From NCBI GenBank assembly GCA_947471745.1, contig CANJKZ010000008.1, positions 2,892,001 through 2,956,000 of the forward strand: 64,000 nucleotides of DNA. The letters run 5' to 3'. Of the stretch, positions 25,301 to 37,051 are shown piece by piece. Below the pieces are notes generated by a model, which searched no databases, was not told the origin of the DNA, and saw only the letters and a list, made by a program, of their open reading frames with translations. The DNA comes from Closterium sp. Naga37s-1. Lineage: Eukaryota; Streptophyta; Zygnematophyceae; Desmidiales; Closteriaceae. Both the position numbers and the translations under genes were made by a program. The number at the start of each line of letters is the position of its first letter. The first letter of the stretch is position 1.

Positions 25301-28300
25301 AAACAACTCCAGTAGCAGAGTCACAAGCTCCAGCGCCTCCAGCAGCAGGGCCCCTAGCTCCAGCAGCGCGACCCTGACGGCTAACGTACCACTCACGCAG
25401 CTGCTGTGGGGAGAGAGGGACAGCGCCGGCTCCAGTGCCTCTAACACCAGCACCTCCCGCAGCAGGGCCCCCAGCTCCAGCAGCTCGACCCTGACGGCTA
25501 ACGTACCACTCACGCAGCTGCTATGGGGAGAGAGGGACAGAGCCGGCTCTAGTGCCTCTAACACCAGCACCTCCCGCAGCAGGGCCCCCAGCTCCAGCAG
25601 CTCGACCCTGACGGCTAACGTACCACTCACGCAGATGATGTGGGGAGAGAGGGAGACGACGACGAGAGTGCAGCGGCGAGGCACCAGCGGAGCGACTACG
25701 GAGACGGCCGCTCCAGGGAGACTGCTCACTAGACTCCTCAGCGCCCCCAGGTGCAGCACCCCCAGACTCAGTACCCCCAGGCTCAGCACCCCCAGACTCC
25801 TCACGCCCAGGCTCAGCACCTCCAGGCTCCGCACCCCCAGGCTCAGCACCCCCAGGCTCCGCAACCCCAGGCTCAGCACCCCCAGGCTCCGCACCCCCAG
25901 GCTCAGCACCCCCAGAAGCAGCACCCCGAGCAGGACCACCCCTAGTAGGACCTGAGTCACCAGTGACCTCAACCGGCGCAGACAAGGGAGGAGGGTCTAC
26001 CTGAGACACACCTGAAGGAGCAGGACCAGGAGCGGGCAGGGGGTCTACCTGGGGAGCACCTGGAGCGAGGAAGAGCGGCGGGGGGGGGGGGAGGGGGGCA
26101 GTGCGGTAGGGGAAGAGACGGTAAAAGGGAACCGACTCGTCGAACGTGACGTCCTGAGAGGGGAAGACACGGCGCGAGGTGGGGTGGTAAAACTGCCAAC
26201 CAGGCGCGTCAGGGACAAAGCCAAGGAAGACACAGGGAACAGCGCGGGCGGAGAGCTTGTACGCGGTAGTATCGCGGACAAAGGCACGAGAACCCCAGAC
26301 CCGGAACACCGACGCATCGCCAACCTCCCCCGTCCACCGCAGTGTGGGCGAGGTCTCCGGCAAGGAGACACGGGGCCAGAGGTTGAGCTGATGCGCAGCG
26401 TAGCGGACCGCAAACGGCCACAGAAAATGGGGGGCAGCCGCATGGACCATGGAGGTACGAGCGACCTCCATGACCAAGCCAATGCGGCGCTCAGCAACCC
26501 CATTCTGCTGCGGAGAGGCCGGAAGCGTGAAAGTCAAGCGAATGCCCTCCCCACGACAAAACCTCTGCAGAAGGTCGGAGGAAAACTCCCCACCTCTGTC
26601 AGAGTGCAGACGCAGGACGGGAAACTCCGTCCCGAACCGCTCGCGGAGCTGGAGACGGGCAGCGCGGATCCAAGGGATCAAAACATCAGGGACCTCACCC
26701 TTGGTGCGCAAGGGGAAGACCGTGGTGTAACGCGAGTAGTCGTCAACAACCAGCAGGAAGTACCGCTCGCGGTCCTGCCCACTGACGCGGGCTGGGCCCC
26801 GCACGTCCATGTGCAGGGTCTGCAGGGGAGCAGTCGTCGGGGGAAACGAGGAGGAGTGAGGAGCGGCGCGCTGCCGCCCCTCGACACAGGGAAGACAGGG
26901 AGGAGCAGGCGAGGGTGGGAGGGGAGGGAGAACCCTGGGAAGACCAGAGACAAGAACACGGCGGTGCATGCTACGAAGGCGCTGCACCGAGGGGTGACCA
27001 AGGCGGTGGTGCCAAAGGAGAGTCTGGTGCGATAAAGCGCGACACGAGCAGGGGGCCGCTAGCTGACCTGACGTAGACGCAGACGCAGCGACCTGAGGGG
27101 ACACAGTAGTCAGTGTGTACAGACTCGAGCCAGGCGCACGGGTAAACGTGGCCAGGTGCCGGCCTGTCCGGGAGCACGTAAAGTGGGTCACGCGCTGACC
27201 TCCAGGAGTGAACTGGTCAACCCACTGGTCCTGGAGGTCAGCACCACTCACCAAGTTCGTAGAGAACGAGGGGAGGTGAAGACCTAACAGGGAGCCAGAC
27301 GGGACCGCCGGACACGGCAGGACCGTGGAAGAGTGCGCAAGGACTGGACCCCCAGAGGGGTCTGCCAGGGAGACTGCAACCGGCCGACTGAGCGGCGTGA
27401 GGGTGGTGCTGTCGCGAAAGAAGGAGCGAAAAGCACCTGAGTCAAGTGTGAAGGTGTACAAGGCCTCAGCAGTCGCAGTACCAGAGAGAGCAGACTCACC
27501 AGCAGCTGGAGCAGAAGCCTCACCAGCACCTAGAGCAGGAGACGCACTAGCACCTAGAGCAGCAGCCTCACCAGCACGTAGAGCAGGAGACGCACTAGCA
27601 CCTAGAGCAGCAGCCTCACCAGCACCTAGAGCAAGAGACGCACTAGCACCTAGAGCAGTAGCCTCACCAGCACCTAGAGTAGCAGGCTCTATACCTGGGT
27701 CAGGCGGTACGCACAGGTAACAGGCACGGTCAGCACTAGTAGGCAATGCATACATGGCAGTGAGAATAGCATCATAGTGAAGAGCAAAGATATCTACCCT
27801 CTGCCCAAGCAGCTCCAGCAAGGTGGGGAGCTCAGCCTCGTCGCCAAACTTGGTACGCCAGGCGTCGCTCAGACGGGCGAAGCAGCGGGACTGTGTGTGA
27901 CCAAGCGTCCCGCAAGCCTGACCAGCCCGATCACCTGTGCGAATGACGTACGGGCAGCGAACGGTACTCCAAGACCCTCTACTCTGAGCGTACCACTCAC
28001 GAAGCTGCTGGGGCGTGAGTGTCTCGCGCGGACGCCGCTGCAGCTGCAGCTGGCCACTGCCAGACGCTCCCGACTGACCAGCTCCAGGGCGACAGCCACG
28101 ATGGCTACCGCCACAACCCCAACTAGCGTACCACTCACGAAGCTGCTTGGGCGTGGGAGACTCGCGCGGACGTCGCTGGAGCTGCATCTGGCCACCGCCA
28201 GTAGCAGCAGTAGGAGTAGTAGCAGCAGTAGCAGCAGAAACAGTAGCCTAGCAGCAGTAACAGAAGTAGCAGCAGTAGTAGCGCGGGCAAGGCAGGCGCG

Positions 28301-29404
28301 GCAGGCAGGCGGGCAGGCAGGCAGGTGGCGCGGCAGCGCGCTAACAAGGCAGGCGCGCGGGAAGCGCGGGTAGGGCAGGTGCTCACCAGTGGCGGGAAGG
28401 GCAGGCGCTCGCCGGGCGAGCAGGGCCGGCGCTCGGCGGGCGGCGGCAGGGTACGCGCACGACGGCGGCGACGGCGGGGCCGCAACAGCGGCTGCAAAGT
28501 AGGGCCGCGTCAGCTGCTGCAGAGCAGTGCCGCATCAGCGGTAGGGCAGGTCCGCGACAGCTGCTACAGGGCGGGGCCGTGACAGCTGCAGGGCGGGGCC
28601 GCGAGGACTGCTGCAGGGCGGGGCAGCGCGGACTGCTGCAGGGCGGGGCCGCGACAGCAGCAGGAGGCTCCGCGGCAGCTTCTGCAGGGCGGGGCCGCGA
28701 CCGTGGCAGGGCGCTCCGCGGCAGCTGCAGCAGGAGCGACGGCGGCAGTCAGGCAGGGGCGGCGTCCAGGAGGGGGGGCGTCGTGACAGGCCGGGGCGAC
28801 GTCCAGGGGGCGCTGCGACGAACAGGGGCAGCCGCGGCGCGCGGGGCTGCAGCGGGCTACGCGAGCTGCGGGCGCGGCTTGCGAAGCCGCAGCGGGCTGC
28901 GCGAGGACGGCAGCCGCGGCACGCGGGGCTGCAGCGCGACGCGCGGGCAGCGGACGCGACGCGCGGGGCTGCAGCAAGCAGCGCGAGGCTGCGGACGTGG
29001 CGCGCGGAGCAGCAGCGAGCCGCGCGCGGGCTGCCGAGGCGCGACTCGGGCAGCTTGGGCGTCGCGCGGGGCAAACACCGGGCTGCGCGCAGGAATCAGG
29101 TCCGCGCGCTCTAAGCAGCAGCAGACCGCGCAGTCAGCAGACAGCAGGCAGCAGGCAGACGGCGTGCGCAGCGCAGCACGTCACAGGCACAGTCACAGTC
29201 ACAGTCGTGGGGTAGTGGTAGGTGGGCCCGAAAAAAAGACGGTCCTACGGACCTACTGCTCTGAAACCATGTTAGAATCTAGAGACAGGAAAATGAATGC
29301 ACTATGGAAGAGTTGGGTACAAGTATGAAACCCTAAACGGGGCTGTACCCCATATTGGCTACCCCACTACAGCCTACACATATAAAACATGCATATACTT
29401 GACA
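22359..29404 (-). mobile_element. Ty1/copia retroelement B, nearly complete, young
   Basis: LTRs are 22359-22467 (shortened on its outer side) and 29270-29404 (135 bp). Over the shared ~109 bp they differ at one position, so insertion was recent. Order on the minus strand: primer site and GC-rich leader (28.2-29.27 kb), gag end with a zinc-knuckle-like CGTLGHTQSRC (about 27.9 kb), protease DSG (about 27.4 kb), integrase with HHCC and D-D-E residues (26.2-27.1 kb), a Gly/Pro/Glu repeat region, reverse transcriptase with the YVDDL motif (23.3-24.2 kb), and RNase H (22.8-23.2 kb). It appears broken by a few lesions. The order protease-integrase-RT-RNase H is diagnostic for copia. Confidence 0.9.
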
Positions 29405-29582
29405 CGCTTGTTGTGTTTGTTATCCCCTACTTTGCTTATGGGGGTGTGTCAAATTACAATTGTGTCTCTAGTCTACAGTAGGGTCACTCATTAGTGAGTA
29501 CAACACTTTAGGGTTAGGTTTCCCCTACTTGTACTCATCTCTTGCCTAGTTCAATCATTCATTCCTAGTTCTATTCTTGACA
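29405..29582 (+). mobile_element. 3' tail and LTR of copia family X
   Basis: A 42-bp remnant ending in the polypurine tract ATGGGGGTG precedes the LTR (29447-29582). The right flank CTTCG matches the flank of the solo LTR at 22064. The rest of the element is missing here. Confidence 0.8.
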
Positions 29583-29711
29583 CTTCGCGCTTTCAGTCAG
29601 CCCTGGCTTTCAAAGCCAACTGTCCTTTGCGGTCGCTTTGTTTCTGATGGCTGGGATTCGTGAAAGCTTCGAGGAACGGATCAACAAGTGCCAATTCGAC
29701 CGCCTCGGAGG

Positions 29712-29718
29712 TATAAAA
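29712..29718 (+). promoter_or_regulatory. TATA box of the FAS1-like gene
   Basis: TATAAAA about 250 bp before the ATG at 29964, in a block duplicated at 22200-22358. Confidence 0.65.
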
Positions 29719-29963
29719 TCGACCAGATATGCTTTCGGTCGATCAATCTTCGAGCACAGTTCTCGTGAACGTCTTCTAAAGTTGATCTCAAAGTCCTCCA
29801 TTCGCCTATTAAAGCAGAGAGCATCGCTAGCGCCACCACTAGTCCCATTCGTTCAGATAACCTGCTCGCCGACGGTCCGTTTCGGTTCCTCTGCATTCCG
29901 TGAAGAGCATTACAAATATCTCACTCACCAGCGTTAAGCTCGTCAGGAAACGCTTTACTCGCC

Positions 29964-30896
29964 ATGGTTGCGTCTTCCCGAGCCGCCTTCCACGTCCTCC
30001 CGCTCCTCCTCCTCCTCCTCCTCCTCCTCCTCCTCCTCCTCCTCGCTACGTCCGCGTCTGCTGCTGCTCGCCGCCCGCCGCCAACCAAGGTGCAGATCAA
30101 GGCGGAGGTGGCGCGGATGGCGAAGCGGCTGCTGCAACGCTACCCGGTACTCCAAGTTCTTTAAGGACTTCAACAAATACGTCAACCTCGCCAGTCAGTT
30201 CTGCGCTGCCTGCCTCTTCCTCCCAGTTTCCTCCTCCCTGCTTCCTCCTCCTGCTTCCTCCTCCCTGCCTCTTCCCCTCTGCTTCCTCTTCCCTGCCTCT
30301 TCCTCCCTGCTTCCTCTTCTCCGCATCTTCCTCCCTGCCTCATCCTCCCTGCATCAACTTCCTTGCTTCCCCTCCTTTCCGTGCTTTCATCCTGCACTTG
30401 GCCCAAGAGGGATGGTCAGCGTTTGAGATGTCTCCAGCCTTCCATCACCACATGCCCTTCAGAATTATGGATTGTCGCTTTTCCTTCTTCAGTTACCTCC
30501 ACTCGGTCTGCCCTCCAGTCACATTCACCCACTTTGTTCTTTTGCCGTTCCACTGAAACCTACTCCCTCATTCCTTCCTGTCCAATTTCATTCCCAATCC
30601 CAACTCCCAAGTACAACATCTCAGCCCTTGCTGACGCCACCCTCCTATTCTGAGTCGACTAAAAACTGTCCAACCCCAACCCAAATTAACCCCAACCCCT
30701 TCCCCTTTCCCCTTTTCCCTCTCCCTCTCCCTCTCCACCAGTGAACTCCAGGTACAATTTCTCAGCACTTGCTGACGCCACCCTCCTCATTCCCAGCAAC
30801 ACAGCGGCAGAGGCGCTTTCCAAGAGGCTTCCTCTCACGTCCAAGAACATTCCCAGGGCCTACAACGTCACAGCCTATCACATCATCGCAAAACGT
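29964..30896 (+). pseudogene. FAS1 (fasciclin)-like secreted protein gene, interrupted
   Basis: Exon 1 starts MVASSRAAFHVLP followed by a run of 14-15 Leu (CTC repeats) and ATSASAAA, a signal peptide. The region then encoding KVQIKAEVARMAKRLLQRY continues as SKFFKDFNKYVNLAS only in another frame, as though about 7 nt (CCGGTAC) were inserted at 30145-30155. A later exon (about 30743-30896) encodes NFSALADATLLIPSNTAAEAL and AYNVTAYHIIAK, which resemble the FAS1 H1 and YH motifs. The gene is cut at 30896 by a copia LTR. FAS1 proteins are cell-surface adhesion molecules. The family call is moderate and the gene is probably non-functional. Confidence 0.55.
30607..30793. repeat. Duplicated FAS1-like exon start with AGTCGACT palindrome
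   Basis: About 43 bp (30608-30650) recur at 30750-30793. Copy 1 is followed directly by TTCTGAGTCGACTAAAAAC (core 30653-30660). This places the pattern in a third gene, 13 kb from RIO2. Confidence 0.85.
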
Positions 30897-31560
30897 TGTC
30901 AGATTACAATTGTATCTCTAGGCTACAGTATGGTCACTCCTTAGTGAGTACAACACTTTAGGGTTAGGTTTCCCCTACTTGTACTCACCTCTTGCCTAGT
31001 TCAATCCATCATTCCTAGTTCTATTCTTGACATGTTATCAGAGTAGGAACCGTTCCTACATGGGCCCACCGTTCCGCCTAGTGGTAGCGCCACGCCCTAC
31101 ACAGTAGCCAGCGCGCTGGCGCCCCTAGCTCTCACTGTCGCGACCCTTGCAGCCCGTGCGCTGCCCCTGCGACCGCGCTGCCCCTGCAGCCGTGCTCGCC
31201 CCTACGACCGTGCTGCCCCTGCAGCGGCGGAAACAACGCGCCGTTGCCGTTTTTACCCAAGCGGGGCCCCCCACCCACGGCCAATTGCCGCGGGTTTCGG
31301 GGCTCGTGCTTCCGCTGTGGCCTGCCGGGCCACGTGGCAAGTGCCTGCCCTAGGAACGGGCATGGCGGCCAATGACCCGCTCCGGTGGTGTAGGAGCGGG
31401 CCATGGGAATAGGCGCTTGAGCGCTAGGCACGGTGCACTCTTGAGTGCGAAAACCGTGGGCAACCCTAGGGGTTTGCGATGGCAAGAGGCCAGCCCTAGT
31501 GAAGGGTAGGAATAGGCTTTGGGCCTAGGATAGGGAAGGGGAACAACAACCCCCTCGGTC
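30897..31560 (+). mobile_element. Copia-type 5' LTR, primer site and partial gag-like leader
   Basis: LTR 30897-31032 (136 bp, family X, about 6% different from 22064-22199). TGTTATCAGAG follows as primer-binding site. Near 31290-31350 a CFRCGLPGHVASAC zinc knuckle (CX2CX4HX4C) is readable. No copia pol follows; a DIRS-like element begins instead. The element is a fragment. Confidence 0.7.
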
Positions 31561-31692
31561 CCATGTAGTTGGCCACGTGGTGGCGTGATGCATGCTAGGA
31601 GAGCATTGCTATGTGTGTTGGTTGATTTAATAAAAACTACCTTCTTAAAAGCCTACTGTTTTTGGCAAAGAGACTCTGAAACAATCAAGAGG

Positions 31693-31696
31693 AGGA

Positions 31697-31751
<55 letters not shown>

Positions 31752-31914
31752 GAGAACGAGAGAGAATAAGAGAAACACAATGGACAAGTGTGTCCACGGC
31801 CATAGGCATCAGCTCCCATGCACTAAGGGCAGGCACAACCACACCCTACCGAGTGCACGACGGGGCGAGAGAGAGAAAGAAAGAAAGAAAGAAAAAAAAA
31901 AAAAAAAAAAAAAA
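31693..31914. repeat. (GA)n and A-rich tracts
   Basis: GAGA repeats at 31693-31765 and GAAA/poly-A at 31871-31914, just upstream of the DIRS coding region. Confidence 0.9.
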
Positions 31915-34900
31915 GAGGAGGAAACGATGACAAGAAGAAGCGCCGTTTCGCGCCCGACACATTCGTTGACATTTCCTTCGGTTTTTTATTTTCTTCACAC
32001 ATTTGATCAATGGCTGCCCGTACATGTACATGCACACTCATGCTTTAACATGGAATACTCAACCCGTACACCACTTGGCCTCAAATGTACAGGAGCACGA
32101 CGGTGCGAGGCGGCATGCTACGACGACCCGTACGAATTTGCCGTTACAGACAGAACTATTACACAGATGCGCGGTCGTCTTCGCGCGACCTTTGTGTGGT
32201 GGAGCTCATGGTGCCCTAGCAGCCTCGTCCTCTCCGTCATCGCCAAGGGTTATTGGTTGCCATGGAGCCACGGCCCACCACAACCTTTCCACGATCGCAA
32301 TCATGTCGGGGCAAACACGCATGCCACATTCACACGTACCGCCATCCAAGAACTCATAGAGACGGGAGCGGCAGTTCCGATGGCCACAACGGAGCTGAAG
32401 TGTATAAGTCCACTCAACGTGGTCGAGCAAAAGGACAAATGCAGGCTCATTCTTGATCTGAGGAAAGTCAACGCCAACTTGATTGTCCCCAAGTTCAAGT
32501 ACGAGGGGCTCAACCGTGTCGCCGACCTGGCGCTCGTTGGGGACTGGATGTTCTCCATTGACCTCAAATCTGGTTACCATCACATCGACATCCACCCATC
32601 GTGCTGGAAGTTCCTTGGCTTCGAATTTGATAGGCGCACATACGCATTTCGTTCACTACCATTCGGCCTCGCGACGGCTCCATTCGTCTTCACACAGCTC
32701 ATCAAGCAACTAGCTCGGCGTTGGCGAGAACAAGGCATCCGAGTCGTACCTTACGTGGATGACATCTTATTTCTCTGCCAGTCGAAAGCCGATGCGCAAG
32801 CAATTTGCCAGCGGGTGATATTGGACCTTAAAGAGGCAGGCCTTGTGATAAACGCGAAGAAATCACAACTATCACCATCGCAACATCTCCGATTCCTGGG
32901 CGTAGAACTGGAGACCGACACCGGCCGATTCTCCATCGGTCCCGACCGACGAGCCTCACTACATGCAACCATCCGGAACCTCCTGAGCGCAAGCAGGGCA
33001 TGCCGACCAGTCCCGGTCCGCCAAGTGGCCAGAATCACTGGCATGCTTGCATCGATGGGTGTCGCACTTGGCGCGACCGCTCGCGCATTCAGCCACGCCA
33101 TCTTACAAGTGATCAACGAAGCACCGTCATGGAAAAGCAGCGTGGTTATCCCCCCATCTGCAGCAGAGGAGCTCCAATTTTGGCTCGAGGAGTTTGACCG
33201 TTTCAACGGCGCACCTTTTCACGTTAGGAACAGCTACGACGCGGTAATCCATGTGGATGCCAGCTCTCATGGTTGGGGTGACTCTGACCTCATTTCCGGG
33301 CGGCCTCGAAGAAGCTAGCGCAACCATGTCAGAGCCGCTACGAGGAACGTCCAGCACGCGACGGGAGATCGAATGCGTCCTTTGGGCGCTCCAAACATAC
33401 GCGAACAAGATCAAGCAAAAACACGTTCTCGTGCGGGTGGACAACCAGGGCGTATTCTTCATCCTTCGCAAAGGCGGCTCTCACAGCTCCGACCTCACAA
33501 CGGCATGCAAGAGCATCATCCGAACATGCATGGAGCTCGGCACACGCTTGATCATCGAATGGATTCCGCGCGATCTCAATACACACGCCGACGAACTTTC
33601 AAAAATGGTCGACCACGACGATTACGCGCTGAAAACGCCGTGGTTCCGCATCTTGGAACGTCGTTGGGGGCCCCACTCCATCGACCTCTTCGCAAACGCC
33701 CGCAACACCCAACTGCCGCGCTTCTGCACGAAGATTCCCCACCCGGAAGCCATCGCAGTTGATGCGTTCTCGATCGCGTGGACACCCGAAAACAACTTCG
33801 CCTTCCCCCCGCCCCAACTGGTCCCAGCCGTCCTCCATCACGCACAACGCACCCATGCATCACTCACACTGATAGTTCCGCACTGGCCAGGCGCAAGCTG
33901 GTGGCCACTTTTGCAACCCTCCCCATGCACTTGGGCTCCACACATCCACGCGCACATCCCTCTGACACACGGAAGCCAATGCCTAGACGCAGGGTCCCAT
34001 TCCAATGCTTTTTCAGGCATGGGACTACCGCATAGCCCAATTATTGCACTGAGAGTGGCATTTGACTAATTCAAAATGTCTACGCCTTGTGTTCAGATTT
34101 GCTCCCAAAGTTACACGACCAAATGATTAACATGTTCGCGCAGTCTCGCGCCAATTCTACGATCCGGACATACGAACCATACTGGGCCAAGTTTCGAGCC
34201 TTCTGCACAAAAGTGAACCTCCCATTTCTTCCGGCATCCGACATGACCCTCGCGCTCTACCTGGTACACGCAATCCGACACAAAGCCACCCTGTCCGTAG
34301 TGCAGATGACGTGCTCGGCGGTCAGCTTCGCTCATCGCATGACTGGGAGCAAATGCCCGACAACCGGACCGTTCACCACCCAAGTCCGTGACTGTATGAA
34401 GGAACCCGTATCGATCCAACAAGTCCGGGACATGGCCGCGAGTTACTTGCAGTCCAACGATCCCGCGACGTTTCAGAAAGGGTTGATCCCCATCCTCATG
34501 TACTCAGGATTCCTGCGATATTCTGACCTAGTAGCCATAAAATGGCAAGATATCCAATTCGACGACGAGGTCATGTGGATTCTCATACCACACTCCAAGA
34601 CCGATCAGGCTGGTCATGGCACTTGGATACCCATTGCAGCAACGGCAGACCCCAGTTGCCCAGTGCGCTGCACCCGACGCTTCATCCAACTGGCCGGCTA
34701 TGGCCCACGGTCAGAGGGACCATTGATTCGGGTCTTCGGCCACGCTTCAACCAGCGAGGGCCAGGCAATGCCACCTTCATACACTACGATCCGGAACTGG
34801 TGCAAGGAAGCCTTCGCAAAGGTTGGCCTTGGAGAGCTGCAGCTCGGCACACATTCTTTCCGAAAAGGTGCAGCCACAGTAGCAGCCAACACGGGAGTGC

Positions 34901-35093
34901 CAGACAGGGTCTTCAAACGGCTGGGCAGATGGCGAAGCGACTCAGCAAAGGAAATGTATGTTACACCATACGTCGAGCCTCTTATCGAAGCCTCCCGTCA
35001 CCTACAAGATCCGACGCATGCCGCGTCATCGGCACAACACACAGAGGCACTCGTACGCAACCGGAGGCCCCCGCTGCCCATGTCTCAGAGACC

Positions 35094-35513
35094 CCATTTG
35101 TAATGAGAACGATGCCAATTGATAAGAATAAGAAAGCAAGCTTTCTCAATATTATAAATTTTAAACACACATTGTGTTTTTTAAAATTGTGTATTGTGAA
35201 AGCGAAGCTGCTTGTACTGCACAATTGGCATCGTCGAAGCGCGCTAAACGCCCTTCTCCAACTACAAAAACCGTGGGTTGGAGTTCATTTCCCTCCACCC
35301 ACGTTTCTCGATTTTCAAACGGCTCACTCAACATTCCCACCACCCACCCCAGAGTAAACCGCCTTGCTAATGCCACTTGGATAGGGTACATCTTAGCTAG
35401 TGTTATTAGATTGCACTAGCTTGTGTTCAACGTTGATGCAAATGTTGTAATAAGCCATTTGTAATGAGAACGATGCCAATTGATAAGAATAAGAAAGCAA
35501 GCTTTCTCAATAT
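35094..35513. repeat. Split direct repeats and hairpin at the DIRS 3' end
   Basis: CCATTTGTAATGAGAACGAT and the next 39 bp occur at 35094 and 35455. Between them CAATTGGCATCGT (about 35221-35233) is the complement of ACGATGCCAATTG in the first copy, so a hairpin of about 120 bp can form. Confidence 0.8.
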
Positions 35514-35738
35514 GTCAAATTTCATCAAATGGTCCACACTCGCTGATAGACCTCAAAGCTCTTTATTGGAGGAAAGTCACATCATGTACTATGGCTAAAC
35601 AAGCACTACAAAGATAATAGCTTGGATTAGAAGAACTAGTCCTAGGCAAGATTAGCTAAATCATCTGCACTCTACTCTGTCTTCTGACACTCCACCACAC
35701 TAGGGAATCAAACTAAACAACACCTATCTGCACCACCA
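35514..35738 (-). other. 3' flank of the two-exon secreted-protein gene
   Basis: AT-richer sequence after the stop at 35739; probably its 3' UTR. Nothing else is seen. Confidence 0.5.
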
Positions 35739-37051
35739 TCACACGGTGAGCACGTGGAAGAGAAGGCAGCGGCGGGGCTCAGGGAACTGCTTGTTGCCGT
35801 CGCCCGGGTTGAGGTTGATGACGTCACCGTTGGGTGCCTTGAGCTGCACGCTGGTGAGTGGCAGGCGCACACAGCACCCCTTGAAGGCCGACGCTGGCAG
35901 GTTCTTCTGAAACGTGCGTGCATACACCTTGGCCGGCTGCAAGGGGAAGGGGGAGGGGGAGTGAAGTGGAGGGGGGCGGGAGGAGGAGCTTTTCAGGGAG
36001 AGCATTCCAGAATGCCTTCAGGGTGCATTCCTGTTGTGTGTCTAACAGAAAATCGGGTTGTGTTGAGATTGTGACTTTTTGGATTCTGTTTTCTTTTCTG
36101 AGATGGTCTCAGCCAGGCAGGATCGTTTCTTGGCGTGAGGGACCCTGCAGGAGATGCAGAGGCGGTAAGGGGAGCGGGAAGGATGGCAGAAGCGAAGACA
36201 GGGGATGGGGTATCAGGAAGGGAGCAGTGGTGGGGTATCAGGGGATGGGGTATCATGAAGTAATTCGGGGGTAAAGGGAGGGAATCATAAGGGAGCAGTG
36301 GTGGTGGGAAGGAAGGAAGATTAAAGGGGGGGGGAGAGGGGAGTAGGGGTGAGGTGGGAGGAGTTTGCATGGGAGCAAGTGAGGGGGAAGAGGAAGGGTG
36401 GTGGGGGATTGAAGAGGGAGAGTGGAGGGGTGAAAGGGATGGAGAAGAGAGAGCACTCACCTGTCCAGTGGCGTAGAACTGATCGCCAGCATGCGCCACT
36501 GTTTTCGCCAGCTTCGCCGCCTCGCACTTGCAATACTTCGCCGGGCCCGTCGCGTCAATCTCCACCTGGTAACCACCCTTCTTCGCCTTCTTATCGCCAA
36601 GGATTTCGCCAGCGTCAGGCGAAACGCCGGTGGCGATGGCGAGGCTCACGGGACGGTCGCCGTTCTGCTGGGAGAGCACGAGCGCGCCGCCGGAGACGAC
36701 GGGGAAGCGCAGCGAGGGCAGCCCGAGCGGACCGAGCAGATCGAAATAGAAGTCGCAGGCGGGCAGAGGGCCGAAATCAAGGCAGATTCCCGCCGCGTCG
36801 TGAAACAAAAGCCCGCCGGGATTTTGCGCGATTGTGCTGGCCAACGTGGCGGCTGCTGATTGGACGGCGCCAGCCATGGCCCCTGCTGCTGCGCCCAGAG
36901 CTGCAGCTGGGTCGAACGCGGGAATCTGCAGGAGAGCGCGACGCGGTCCGTCACGGTGAAAAGCGGTGTAGTTCCGAGGAATGGAAGAGCTGGAGGCAGC
37001 TGTAGCGAGGCAGAGAACAGCTAAGAGGATGCTTGTAACGCGGACGGCCAT
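35739..37051 (-). CDS. Secreted protein of unknown family, two exons
   Basis: Exon 1 is 37051-36461 (197 codons) and exon 2 is 35936-35739 (65 codons plus stop). The intron has GTGAGT and TTGCAG ends in phase 0, giving 262 residues. Residues 1-22 are a signal peptide (MAVRVTSILLAVLCLATAAS). A central part has paired cysteines (GICLDFGPLPACDFYFDLLGPLG), then FPVVSGGALVLSQQNGDRPV and KYCKCEAAKLA. Exon 2 has GCCVRLPLTSVQL and ends FHVLTV. Seven cysteines in the mature part suggest disulphides and an extracellular role. I do not recognise the family. The intron is G/A-rich with short GGGGTATCA repeats. Confidence 0.8.

Larger units (their letters stand above)
31600..35513 (+). mobile_element. DIRS/Ngaro-type tyrosine-recombinase retroelement
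   Basis: A reverse transcriptase (about 32.3-33.1 kb; LDLRKVNANL, DLKSGYHHIDI, VPYVDDILF) is followed by RNase H (HVDASSHGW, RVDNQGVFF) and the DIRS-specific tail (RWGPHSIDLFANARNTQLPRF, DAFSIAW, VPHWPGASWWPLL; about 33.6-33.9 kb). A tyrosine recombinase lies at 34.1-35.1 kb with the R (GFLRYSDLV), HxxR (HSFRKG) and Tyr (MYVTPY) signature residues. A 59-bp block at 35094-35152 recurs at 35455-35513, consistent with the split direct repeats of Ngaro-like elements. The left boundary is uncertain. It looks mostly whole, with perhaps one or two breaks. Confidence 0.85.

Noticed and set aside
24794-25972. Leucine-rich frame on the minus strand
   Set aside because: Shadow frame of the low-complexity region of copia B; the polyprotein frame explains this stretch.
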